Below, in pieces: positions 1-6,992 of a stretch of DNA of 29,475 bases. This DNA comes from a virus: IMG/VR virus record IMGVR_UViG_3300030116_001053, positions 1 to 29,475 of that record. One strand, 5' to 3'. The translations under genes and the position numbers were made by a program. The notes beneath the pieces are model-generated. The model was not told the origin of the DNA and searched no databases. It saw only the letters and a program-made list of their open reading frames with translations. The number at the start of each line of letters is the position of its first letter. Position 1 is the stretch's first letter.

Positions 1-76
1 TCCATAGCTCCTGAAACATTGCATCGATTTCGACGACCTGTTCATTCGCATATTTTTGAGTGATTAAACGTGACAT
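1..76 (-). CDS. 5' end of an unrecognised divergent gene (partial)
   Basis: An open frame of 25 codons starts with ATG at 76-74 on the minus strand and runs off the left edge. It begins MSRLITQKYANEQVV and has no stop. A good Shine-Dalgarno sequence (AAGGAAA on the minus strand) lies about 8 bases before the ATG, which argues that this is a real gene start. The visible residues look like an ordinary soluble, helix-prone N-terminus, and no family can be named from them. It is the only minus-strand gene in the window and is transcribed away from the terminase gene. It could therefore belong to an early or regulatory module, or to host DNA if the phage is integrated. Confidence 0.6.
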   Translation of the reverse strand, partial: MSRLITQKYANEQVVEIDAMFQELW

Positions 77-100
77 AACTAATTTCCTTTTTTTAAGTTT

Positions 101-124
101 GCTTGTCTTTTTAAAAAGACAAGC
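101..124. promoter_or_regulatory. 24-bp perfect palindrome, candidate operator
   Basis: GCTTGTCTTTTT is followed directly by its exact reverse complement AAAAAGACAAGC, giving 12-bp arms with no spacer. It lies 25-48 bases upstream of the minus-strand ATG and just downstream of a candidate -10 box for that gene. A repressor operator overlapping the transcription start would be placed like this. As a hairpin it would be AT-rich at its centre. It is not followed by a clean T-run in the plus direction, so a terminator is less likely. No regulator gene is visible in the window. Confidence 0.45.
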
Positions 125-126
125 GG

Positions 127-155
127 AGTATGAGGCCTATATTTTAAAAGATCAA
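127..155 (-). promoter_or_regulatory. Candidate promoter for the minus-strand gene
   Basis: On the minus strand, TTGATC (155-150) is separated by 17 bases from CATACT (132-127). These match the sigma70 consensus at 4/6 and 4/6 with ideal spacing. Transcription would start near 120, inside the 24-bp palindrome. This is a by-eye consensus match in an AT-rich stretch, so chance matches are common. Confidence 0.3.
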
Positions 156-200
156 GCTTTTTTTTACGCATTAGCAAAAATAAATATATCCGATATCTCA

Positions 201-301
201 GGGTCAGGTCTTGAATCATCCAATGGGGTCAGGTCTTGAACAGAGCTCAGGGGTCAGGTCTTGAAATTTTTTCGGCAGGTACCCTAGGGTCAGGTCTTGA
301 A
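201..301 (+). repeat. Four direct repeats of GGGTCAGGTCTTGAA
   Basis: Exact 15-base copies start at 201, 226, 251 and 287, so start-to-start distances are 25, 25 and 36 bases. Copies 3 and 4 share a longer unit in which A/T bases and then CGGCAG follow the 15-mer (251-278 and 287-312). The array ends about 45 bases before the candidate promoter of the terminase operon. Similar GGGTCAGGTCTTG-type repeats occur, as I recall, in intergenic regions of gammaproteobacterial genomes, sometimes near REP-associated transposases. Other possible roles are terminase recognition (packaging) sites or binding sites for a regulator. Confidence 0.85.
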
Positions 302-344
302 TTTTCCGGCAGCTCTCGATCGCGACCCCGACCCCCCCTAAAAC

Positions 345-372
345 GTGACGCGCATGGCTGCGCGTGTATAAT
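345..372 (+). promoter_or_regulatory. Candidate promoter for the terminase operon
   Basis: A perfect TATAAT (367-372) has GTGACG (345-350, 4/6 to TTGACA) 16 bases upstream. An inverted repeat ACGCGC (348-353) / GCGCGT (360-365) with a 6-base loop fills the spacer, a typical place for an operator or a structure that modulates the promoter. Transcription would begin near 379, which rules out the GTG at 364 as the terminase start and supports an ATG at 442 or 457. A second TATAAT box with the same spacing occurs after the capsid gene. Confidence 0.45.
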
Positions 373-441
373 ATCGTTCCACACATACGATTCTGTGAAA
401 AAATCATTTTGAGCAGCCTAGCCCATATTCCAGAGTCCGAT

Positions 442-1872
442 ATGAAAGAGATCCTGATGTTGAAGGATCGCCTTTCTACCCTTCAAACAAAGGATGCTTG
501 CCGGGACTCCTTTATGGAGTATGTCCGGTACATATGGGACGGTTTCATTGAGGGTGAGCACCACCGCTTAATCGCTGATAAGCTCACAGAAGTGGCTCAA
601 GGAAAATGTAAACGTCTAATCGTTAACATGCCTCCCCGTCATACCAAGTCTGAATTTGCATCTGTGTACTTCCCTTCGTGGATTATGGGTCTGAAACCCG
701 ACATGAAGATCATGCAGACTACGCACACGGCTGACCTGTCTATCCGATTCGGTCGCAAGGTCCGTAATCTGATGGATACCCAGGAATACAAAAGGATGTT
801 TGATAATGTTTCTTTGGCGGCTGACTCAAAATCAGCCGGAAGATGGGAAACATCGCAAGGGGGGGAATATTTTGCGGCAGGTGTAGGTGGAGCCATCACG
901 GGGCGGGGTGCTGATTTACTGATTATTGACGATCCGCACTCAGAACAGGACGCATTATCGCTAACTGCCATGGAAGGTGCCTACGAATGGTACACATCCG
1001 GCCCCAGACAGCGTCTACAGCCTGGTGGAGCTATCGTTATAGTCATGACCCGTTGGTCTACAATCGACCTCACAGGCAAGCTCCTGAGCCGTCAGACGGA
1101 AAATCACGCAGATAACTGGGAAGTTATCGAATTACCGGCCATTTTTGAGGATTCCGGCAACGTATTGTGGCCTGAATTCTGGAAAAAGGAGGAATTGGAG
1201 TCTGTTAAAGCGTCAATTCCGGTGATGAAGTGGAATGCGCAGTACCAGCAGAACCCGACATCGGAAGAAGGGGCCATTATCAAGCGTGAATGGTGGAATA
1301 TCTGGACCAAGGACGGTCCTCCTTCTTGTCATTACATCATTCAGTCCTACGATACGGCGTTTTCCAAGAAAGAAACGGCGGATTACAGTGCAATTACCAC
1401 CTGGGGCGTATTTAGTCCGGGTGATGGCATGGCTGATGCGATTATTCTGCTGAATGCGGAGCGTGGTCGGTGGGATTTCCCTGAATTAAAAGCGGTCGCT
1501 TACGAAGCCTACCGTGAATACGACCCTGACATGGTCCTGATAGAATCTCAGGCAAGTGGTACGCCATTAACGCAGGAACTTCGCATGATGGGTATCCCTG
1601 TGGTGAACTATCGCCCCAGTCGCGGTAACGATAAGATGACCCGTGTGCATTCTGCGAGTCCCGTATTTGAGTCTGGCCTTGTCTGGGCACCCGACTATCT
1701 GTTTGCCGAAGAGGTTATTGAAGAATGTGCATCGTTTCCTTTCGGTGCGCACGATGATTATGTAGACTCTATGACGCAAGCTATACTAAGATTCAGGCAG
1801 GGTAACTTTATCACGCTACAATCTGACGAGGTTGATGAGCGTGTTGCCCGACGAAATATTTCATACTACTAA
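442..1872 (+). CDS. terL: Terminase large subunit (DNA packaging ATPase/nuclease)
   Basis: This is the motor that cuts concatemeric DNA and drives it into the prohead through the portal. Numbering from the ATG at 442 (476 aa), the N-terminal ATPase has a non-canonical Walker A, MPPRHTKSE (63-71), of the kind usual in this terminase family. The Walker B segment LLIIDD (159-164) and the coupling motif VIVMTRW follow. The C-terminal RNase H-fold nuclease shows D304 in SYDTA, E368 in LIESQ and the final HDDYVDS (437-443). The frame is open back to a GTG at 364, but that overlaps the candidate -10 box. The ATG at 457 has the better Shine-Dalgarno (AAAGAG) and is an alternative start. No small terminase subunit is recognisable in the window. 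Confidence 0.95.
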   Translation: MKEILMLKDRLSTLQTKDACRDSFMEYVRYIWDGFIEGEHHRLIADKLTEVAQGKCKRLIVNMPPRHTKSEFASVYFPSWIMGLKPDMKIMQTTHTADLSIRFGRKVRNLMDTQEYKRMFDNVSLAADSKSAGRWETSQGGEYFAAGVGGAITGRGADLLIIDDPHSEQDALSLTAMEGAYEWYTSGPRQRLQPGGAIVIVMTRWSTIDLTGKLLSRQTENHADNWEVIELPAIFEDSGNVLWPEFWKKEELESVKASIPVMKWNAQYQQNPTSEEGAIIKREWWNIWTKDGPPSCHYIIQSYDTAFSKKETADYSAITTWGVFSPGDGMADAIILLNAERGRWDFPELKAVAYEAYREYDPDMVLIESQASGTPLTQELRMMGIPVVNYRPSRGNDKMTRVHSASPVFESGLVWAPDYLFAEEVIEECASFPFGAHDDYVDSMTQAILRFRQGNFITLQSDEVDERVARRNISYY

Positions 1873-1886
1873 ATTGGAAAAAAGTT

Positions 1887-2972
1887 ATGGCCCCCAGAAA
1901 AGTTGCAACAACTGCTCAAAAAAAGTTGAGACAAAAACTTAAAAAAACACTTGAAGAGCGAAGAAAAGAACGCGCAAGAAATAAAAGAGAGGGTTCAGAG
2001 AAAGGTCAAGTTTCCGGCAAAAAAGGTGTTTCTGGACAAAAAGGTGTTTCTGGCGAAAAAGGCGTGTCGGGAAGAAAATTTAATGTTTCTAGCCAGCGTG
2101 CTTCTGGTTCATCTCGAGGACCAACTTCTGCAAAAAGAACTCCCGTAAAATCAGGTGGCACAACAGTAGTAAGAGGCGGTGCAAATAGAGGGCAGCAAAG
2201 TAAAACTCCCGTAAAAACCAACAATCAAACAAAGGTTGAAAAAGATATAACGCCAAAGCGTTCTGGCTCACCCACCAAAAGAAATGTTGCTATAGGTGGT
2301 GGTACTGCACTCCTTACTGCTGCAGGAATTCAGTCAAAAAGAAATGAAGACAAGAAAAGAAGAGAAGCAGAGGAAGCAGCTAAAAAGAAAAAAGAAGAAG
2401 CACGAAGAAAGCGTCTAAAGAAAGCTACAGAAGACGCAAAGAAAGAAAGGAAAGGTGTAATAACTGCTAGACAAGAAAAAAGGAAAAGCAACACAACTAC
2501 AACTACCAAAAATACAGGCACTGGCACTGGTACAGGTGGAGGTAAAAAACGCCGTAAGGTTTTGCCAAGGATTCGCCCATTTAAGGGTGTTCTCGCTAAA
2601 GCTTTGCTAGGTGAAGACGAAGCGTTTGGTGGTGACAAAGGTTTGATTGACTTTGTTCGACCGAAGAAAAAGGTTAAGAAAAAGAAGGCTGTTAAGAAAA
2701 ACATGGGCGGCATGATGAAGGCCAAAGGTTCCGCGAAAGGCGGCATGATGGGTGGCAAGATGCCACGGGGCATGAAGAAAGGCGGCTTTCCTGATCTGAC
2801 AGGTGACGGCAAAGTTACGCAAGCTGATGTGCTTAAAGGCCGTGGCGTTAAACCAAAGGGTATGAAGAAAGGCGGTGCTGCTAAGAAGACAAAAGGTTAT
2901 GCTAAGGGCGGTGCCGTCAAGCGTCGAGGTGTTGGTGCAGCCAAACGAGGTTTTGGTAAAGCAATGCGATAA
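1887..2972 (+). CDS. Lysine-rich disordered protein with collagen-like and EF-hand-like segments
   Basis: This 361-aa, strongly basic protein is of unknown function. It has a charged helical N-terminus (1-40), a short collagen-like Gly-X-Y run (44-64), a Ser/Thr/Lys-rich linker, a K/E/A helical stretch (150-200), a Thr/Gly run (202-219) and a glycine/methionine/lysine-rich C-terminal third. Residues 303-314 (DLTGDGKVTQAD) match a dockerin/EF-hand calcium loop, with acidic or hydroxyl ligands at positions 1, 3, 5, 9 and 12. It ends GVGAAKRGFGKAMR, almost the same as the end of the product of 3664-4236. It lies between terminase and portal genes, so a role in packaging, DNA compaction or the virion interior is a guess. 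The N-terminal two thirds is more A-rich than the C-terminal third. Confidence 0.8.
   Translation: MAPRKVATTAQKKLRQKLKKTLEERRKERARNKREGSEKGQVSGKKGVSGQKGVSGEKGVSGRKFNVSSQRASGSSRGPTSAKRTPVKSGGTTVVRGGANRGQQSKTPVKTNNQTKVEKDITPKRSGSPTKRNVAIGGGTALLTAAGIQSKRNEDKKRREAEEAAKKKKEEARRKRLKKATEDAKKERKGVITARQEKRKSNTTTTTKNTGTGTGTGGGKKRRKVLPRIRPFKGVLAKALLGEDEAFGGDKGLIDFVRPKKKVKKKKAVKKNMGGMMKAKGSAKGGMMGGKMPRGMKKGGFPDLTGDGKVTQADVLKGRGVKPKGMKKGGAAKKTKGYAKGGAVKRRGVGAAKRGFGKAMR
2010..2081 (+). repeat. Four in-frame 18-base repeats coding VSG-x-K-G/F
   Basis: Units at 2010-2027, 2028-2045, 2046-2063 and 2064-2081 encode VSGKKG, VSGQKG, VSGEKG and VSGRKF. Glycine falls on every third residue from 44 to 62, so the run reads as seven Gly-X-Y triplets. 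The units differ by several bases, mostly at third positions, so this is not a fresh duplication. Confidence 0.8.
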
Positions 2973-2987
2973 GGAGTTTGCTCGAGG

Positions 2988-3671
2988 GTGGCATACTTAC
3001 AAAGCAGTATCCCTTACTTCAAGGCATGGGTAAGGCGGGAATATACTGTCAATAACGAGCGATACCATGGTGAGTTCTTACACGCCATGGTTGTCGCCGT
3101 AACGACCATGCCCAACAGGTGTTTAAGCTTTCAGGTTATCTTTACAGGATGTGAAGCGCATGACACAGATGAACCTAACATCCATGGCGGGGCCATGTGG
3201 GCGAGGCTTCCCATCACAGCGTTAGTCGCTGATACGCCACTGGAAGAGTGGCCTGATGTGTTGCCGACTTATCTCGCGCAACCGTGGGACTGCATGTCAC
3301 ATGATCATGCGGTGTACACAATCAATCGTGCGACTCCTGCACCATGGATTGCAAAGGTTGATGGTGAGTTTTATCCTGCTAAGTATTACTTCACTGTTGA
3401 TTATACGAACAGCGAAATAGCTGATGATCCTGCGCAGCACAAGCAAAGCCATATACTGGAACTACTTGATGCAGGCGAATACACGGGTAACATAGTCGCT
3501 TTACCGAATAATAGGGTACGAGTGACACATCCTGCCTGGTTCGAAACCGGCGAAGGTGCGCCTGACTTTAAACCAAACCAGAATATCTATCACTCGAAAG
3601 AAGATGTAGGATATGTCTGGGACACTCAGCGAGTGTTCAATAACTTGTACAGCGAGGATGATGATGGCTAA
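2988..3671 (+). CDS. Conserved-looking phage protein of unknown function
   Basis: This soluble 227-aa protein begins MAYLQSSIPYFKAWVRREY. It starts with GTG at 2988, with AAGGAG at 2971-2976 as ribosome binding site. It is rich in Trp, Tyr, His and acidic residues, without membrane segments, and looks like a compact mixed fold rather than a disordered one. I recall similar proteins next to terminase and portal genes in uncultured marine phages, but know of no function. It sits between two lysine-rich disordered proteins, from which it differs completely in composition. Its 3' end overlaps the next gene by 8 bases. Confidence 0.8.
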   Translation: MAYLQSSIPYFKAWVRREYTVNNERYHGEFLHAMVVAVTTMPNRCLSFQVIFTGCEAHDTDEPNIHGGAMWARLPITALVADTPLEEWPDVLPTYLAQPWDCMSHDHAVYTINRATPAPWIAKVDGEFYPAKYYFTVDYTNSEIADDPAQHKQSHILELLDAGEYTGNIVALPNNRVRVTHPAWFETGEGAPDFKPNQNIYHSKEDVGYVWDTQRVFNNLYSEDDDG

Positions 3672-4236
3672 AAGAGTAAAAAAATTATTGAAGGAAATTC
3701 AAGAAAGCGGCCAACAAGTTTACGGCACTAGACGCACGCCTATTAGAACAGGCCTCAGAGTAGCAATTGATGCTGCTACTGGGGGTAAAGAATTAAAAAC
3801 AAATCTCGCTTTAAAAGCTGCACAAGCAGCCAAAAAAAGAGCAGCCGATTTAGCAGCTAAGAGAAAAAATAAAGATAAGCCTCCTTCTGCTGATACAAGA
3901 AGAATGCTGGAAGAAAGCACTGAAGATAAAATAAATCGAGCTAACGAAGAAGGTGTACAAGAATCTAAAACTCTTCCGAAAACTCCCAAAACTCCCAAGG
4001 CTGGCCAAAAGGCAAAAACTCCCAAGGCTAGTGGCCCTCGCATGGGATCCACTGCAAAGGCTGGTGCGGCTGCTGAAAGAGGTGCTCTAGCAGGCAGAAG
4101 AAGAAAAGGTAAAGTTACAGTCGAAGAAGTTCAAAAAAGAGCTAAAGGCGGCATGGTAAAGAAAAAAACGTCGGCTCGAAAAAAGCCCAAAGGTGTGGGC
4201 GCAGCAACCCGTGGCTACGGCAGGGCATTGAGGTAA
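3664..4236 (+). CDS. Lysine/alanine-rich basic protein with shared C-terminal tag
   Basis: A 190-aa protein whose composition resembles histone H1 tails: Lys, Ala, Arg and Pro with TPKTPKAG-type repeats in the middle. There are three consecutive ATGs (3658, 3661, 3664). The last is chosen because GAGG at 3654-3657 then has 6-base spacing; the frame is open back to 3613. It ends GVGAATRGYGRALR, matching the end of the 1887-2972 product, and both are preceded by KGG-x-V-K-rich sequence. DNA or nucleic-acid binding is plausible from charge alone, but no domain is recognised. It lies directly upstream of the portal gene. Confidence 0.8.
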   Translation: MAKRVKKLLKEIQESGQQVYGTRRTPIRTGLRVAIDAATGGKELKTNLALKAAQAAKKRAADLAAKRKNKDKPPSADTRRMLEESTEDKINRANEEGVQESKTLPKTPKTPKAGQKAKTPKASGPRMGSTAKAGAAAERGALAGRRRKGKVTVEEVQKRAKGGMVKKKTSARKKPKGVGAATRGYGRALR

Positions 4237-4252
4237 ATGGGGATAAATACAT

Positions 4253-6814
4253 ATGGCCATTGAGCGCGGCGTTGATGATATAGACATTGACGATCTAGGT
4301 ATTGAAGATAATTCAAAAGAAATCCTAGTCGATGTTGAACCTCGCATTGATGAAATGTTTGAAGAGTTTGACGACGACGATAATGAAATATTAGAAGACG
4401 GCACCATGTTGGTTGGTATGCCACCTCCCCCGATGATGGATATGGGGCAGGATTTTTATGCCAACCTCGCAGAGGTTATTGATCCTGGTGACCTAGGCCG
4501 TATTTATTCAGACTGTATGGCTGATTACCAGGACGATCGCGCTTCACGCAAAGAATGGGAACAGCAGTATCGGGAAGGTCTTGAATTCCTTGGCATGAAG
4601 TTTGAGGAAAGAACTGAACCTTTTGAGGGTGCCTCCGGTATTATTCACCCGTTACTCGCAGAGTCTGTTACGCAGTTTCAGGCTCAGGCATACAAAGAGA
4701 TGTTGCCACCTGGTGGACCTGTTAAGACACAGGTTGTGGGCATGATGACTCCAAACACTGATCTGCAGGCAGCGCGTGTTCAGGAGTTCATGAACTATCA
4801 GATCACGCAGGTCATGAAGGAATATGATCCTGAAACTGATCAGATGCTGTTCTATCTGCCTTTGTCTGGTAGTGCATTCCGTAAAGTTCATTTTGACCAG
4901 ACGCTTGATCGTCCGGTATCGCGTTTTATCCCGTCAGAAAAACTGATTGTGCCTTACGGTGCATCCAGTCTTGATAGCGCAACACGAATTACTCACCTTG
5001 TTGATATGTCTATCAATGATGTGAAGAAGATGCAGGAAGCAGGTTTCTACAAGAAATCACCTGTGTCTTACATCGATGACCCCTCCTATGGTGATGATGG
5101 TGTCGATGAAGAGATCGATGAACTGCAAGGTGTTAAACCATCAGGCGGTTCCGGCTCCGATGAATGTGAAGTACTTGAAATGCACGTTGAGTTGGATATC
5201 CCCGGTTTTGAGGATGTCAACGCGCAGGGCGAAGAGACAGGCATTAAGCTCCCATACATTGTTACGCTGTTGCCGAAACAATCAACGGTCCTGTCAATTC
5301 GCAGAAACTACAATCAACAGGATCCTATGCGCAAGCGAGTGGACTATTTTGTTCACTACAAGTTTTTGCCTGGTGTAGGCTTCTATGGTTTTGGTCTGAC
5401 CCACATGATCGGCGGTCTGTCTCGAGGCGCAACCTCTATCCTCAGACAGTTGATTGATGCAGGCACGCTATCTAATTTACCCGCTGGTTTTAAAGCCAGA
5501 GGCATTCGTATCCGTGACGACGATGTGCCTCTTCAGCCAGGTGAGTTCAGAGACATGGACGCACCTGGCGGTTCTTTACGCGAAGCATTGATGCCTCTGC
5601 CGTTCAAGGAACCCAGCGGCACACTGCTTAATCTGTTAGGTATGTTGGTTGAAGCAGGCCGACGATTTGCATCGATCGGTGATATGCAGGTTGGTGATGG
5701 TAATCAGGAAGCACCAGTAGGTACAACAGTCGCATTGCTTGAGCGCGGTAGTCGCGTAATGAGTGCGATTCATAAACGATTACATTACTCGCAGCGTATA
5801 GAGTTCAACTTACTCGCCAATCTCTTTAAAGATTATCTGCCGCAACAGTATCCGTACATGACGGCTAATGGTGATCAAAGCGTCAAGCAATCTGACTTTG
5901 ATGATCGTATTGATATTATTCCGGTCAGTGATCCCAACATCTTCTCAATGAGTCAGCGTGTCATGCTGGCACAGGAAATGTTGAAGATGGTGCAGGCCGC
6001 ACCAGAGATCCATGGTCCGATGGGTATCTACAATGCGTACAAGCGCATGTATGAGGCAATGGGTGTGCAGCAGGTCGATCAGATTCTGCCGCCTCCTCCG
6101 CCCCCGCCAGAACCGCAACCTATTGCAGCAGCACTTGAGAATGGTGGGTTTACGACCATGAAGCCTGCTGTGCCGTTCCCAGATCAGGACCATCAGGCTC
6201 ACATTGCTATTCATATGGCGTTCTACAATTCTGCAATCTGTCAGGCAAATCCGCAGATGCAGGGAATTGTTCAAGGCCATGTTTACGGACACATTGATTT
6301 GATGGCAAGACAACAAGCGCAGCAGGATCCACAGATCATGCAGATGCAACAACAGATGCAACAGATGCAACCACAGATGCCACCTCAAGGTATGCCCGGT
6401 ATGCCGCCTCAAGGTATGCCACCACAACAAAACCCGCAAATGCAGCAAATGCAACAACAGATGCAGGTTATGTTGGAAAATAAAGTCGCGCAGATTACTG
6501 CGCAGCTAGTGTCTCAGATCGCACCCGCATTTGAGATGAAGAAGCCTGATGATCCATTAGTTGAACTCAGACGCGAAGAGCTTGATATCAAAGCTGCCGA
6601 TGTTGAACGTAAAGCAGCAGAAGCAGAGAAGCGATTTGGTCTGGATCAGGAACGACTTGATACGCAACGAGAGCTTACTGAAGAGCGTATCGACACGCAG
6701 CTTGATGTTGCGAAAATGAAAGATGAAACTGCGCAAGATAGATTAGATTTGCAGCGAGAGATCCAAATGGGTAATCTCGCAGAAAAGATGTCAAAGAATT
6801 TTTTCGGAGGCTAG
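4253..6814 (+). CDS. Portal protein
   Basis: At 853 aa this is the second largest protein here and sits where a portal is expected, between terminase and scaffold. The portal is the dodecameric ring at one capsid vertex through which DNA enters and leaves. The middle region (about 380-520) has the conserved look of large podovirus portals, with GATSILRQLIDAGTLSNLPAG followed by a segment rich in RIRDDDVPLQPGEFRDM. The N-terminus (1-55) is very acidic. Near 612-618 there is a proline run, then a Met/Gln/Pro-rich low-complexity tract (694-738) and a charged predicted coiled coil (about 760-845). The long C-terminal extension may form the barrel or contact internal proteins. The start has a weak GGGGA ribosome site. 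Confidence 0.9.
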   Translation: MAIERGVDDIDIDDLGIEDNSKEILVDVEPRIDEMFEEFDDDDNEILEDGTMLVGMPPPPMMDMGQDFYANLAEVIDPGDLGRIYSDCMADYQDDRASRKEWEQQYREGLEFLGMKFEERTEPFEGASGIIHPLLAESVTQFQAQAYKEMLPPGGPVKTQVVGMMTPNTDLQAARVQEFMNYQITQVMKEYDPETDQMLFYLPLSGSAFRKVHFDQTLDRPVSRFIPSEKLIVPYGASSLDSATRITHLVDMSINDVKKMQEAGFYKKSPVSYIDDPSYGDDGVDEEIDELQGVKPSGGSGSDECEVLEMHVELDIPGFEDVNAQGEETGIKLPYIVTLLPKQSTVLSIRRNYNQQDPMRKRVDYFVHYKFLPGVGFYGFGLTHMIGGLSRGATSILRQLIDAGTLSNLPAGFKARGIRIRDDDVPLQPGEFRDMDAPGGSLREALMPLPFKEPSGTLLNLLGMLVEAGRRFASIGDMQVGDGNQEAPVGTTVALLERGSRVMSAIHKRLHYSQRIEFNLLANLFKDYLPQQYPYMTANGDQSVKQSDFDDRIDIIPVSDPNIFSMSQRVMLAQEMLKMVQAAPEIHGPMGIYNAYKRMYEAMGVQQVDQILPPPPPPPEPQPIAAALENGGFTTMKPAVPFPDQDHQAHIAIHMAFYNSAICQANPQMQGIVQGHVYGHIDLMARQQAQQDPQIMQMQQQMQQMQPQMPPQGMPGMPPQGMPPQQNPQMQQMQQQMQVMLENKVAQITAQLVSQIAPAFEMKKPDDPLVELRREELDIKAADVERKAAEAEKRFGLDQERLDTQRELTEERIDTQLDVAKMKDETAQDRLDLQREIQMGNLAEKMSKNFFGG
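6332..6466 (+). repeat. Met/Gln/Pro low-complexity repeat inside the portal gene
   Basis: Short repeated units (cagatgcaaca-like and cctcaaggtatgcc-like) encode QMQQ and PPQGMP repeats in the portal C-terminus. The unit MPPQGMPG recurs as MPPQGMPP. This explains a large open frame on the opposite strand (5945-6457), which is not a gene. Such tracts are prone to length variation by slippage. Confidence 0.75.
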
Positions 6815-6816
6815 AA

Positions 6817-6990
6817 ATGGCTAACAAAGTTCAGAAAAATAGTTTTACTGTTAAGGATCAGGGCAAGGTTAATTACTCAACGATCAAACAGGAACCCACT
6901 AACGCATCGTCTAGTCCAGGCATGGGCAAAGGTAAAGCCCGTGGTGGCGGTGCCGCGCTGCGTGGAACGAAGTTCTCAGGAGTTTATTAA
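6817..6990 (+). CDS. 57-aa basic glycine-rich protein
   Basis: A small gene starting with ATG at 6817, 7 bases after GGAGG (6806-6810) and 2 bases after the portal stop. The product begins MANKVQKNSFTVKDQGKVNY and ends with MGKGKARGGGAALRGTKFSGVY-type sequence, that is, a Gly/Lys/Arg-rich tail around GGGAALRG. The tail resembles the GVGAA-x-RG tag ending the two basic proteins upstream of the portal, though more loosely. The strong ribosome site, tight packing against both neighbours and distinct composition support a real gene. Function is unknown. I recall similar small proteins after portal genes in marine phages. Confidence 0.75.
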   Translation: MANKVQKNSFTVKDQGKVNYSTIKQEPTNASSSPGMGKGKARGGGAALRGTKFSGVY

Positions 6991-6992
6991 CA

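Larger units (their letters stand above)
77..441. other. Non-coding control region between divergent genes
   Basis: About 365 bases without a convincing gene, the longest such gap in the window. From left to right it holds a 24-bp palindrome, a candidate minus-strand promoter, an AT-rich stretch (about 141-200), four direct repeats, a C-rich run (324-338) and a candidate plus-strand promoter with a small inverted repeat. The C-rich run contains GACCCC twice, the reverse complement of the GGGGTC core of the direct repeats, so parts of the region could pair. A 63-codon minus-strand frame across 216-407 is made largely of the repeats and has no ribosome binding site, so I do not call it. Confidence 0.7.

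Noticed and set aside
146-165. Small hairpin AAAAG/CTTTT followed by T-run as a plus-strand terminator
   Set aside because: The stem is five AT-rich pairs, too weak. No plus-strand gene precedes it within the window.
201-301. Repeat array read as a short CRISPR
   Set aside because: Repeats are 15 bases and spacers only 10-21 bases and unequal; there are no cas genes. The dimensions do not fit any CRISPR type.
364-441. GTG at 364 as start of the terminase gene, giving 26 extra residues
   Set aside because: It overlaps the TATAAT box at 367-372, so it would lie upstream of the transcript start, and it has no ribosome site. ATG 442 or 457 fits better.
2330-2812. 160-codon open frame on the minus strand
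   Set aside because: It is the mirror of the Lys/Gly-rich gene: AAA/AAG codons read as Phe/Leu on the other strand. It has no ribosome site or plausible protein composition.
5945-6457. 170-codon open frame on the minus strand
   Set aside because: Shadow of the portal Met/Gln-rich repeat. The Leu/His/Trp-rich translation is an artefact.
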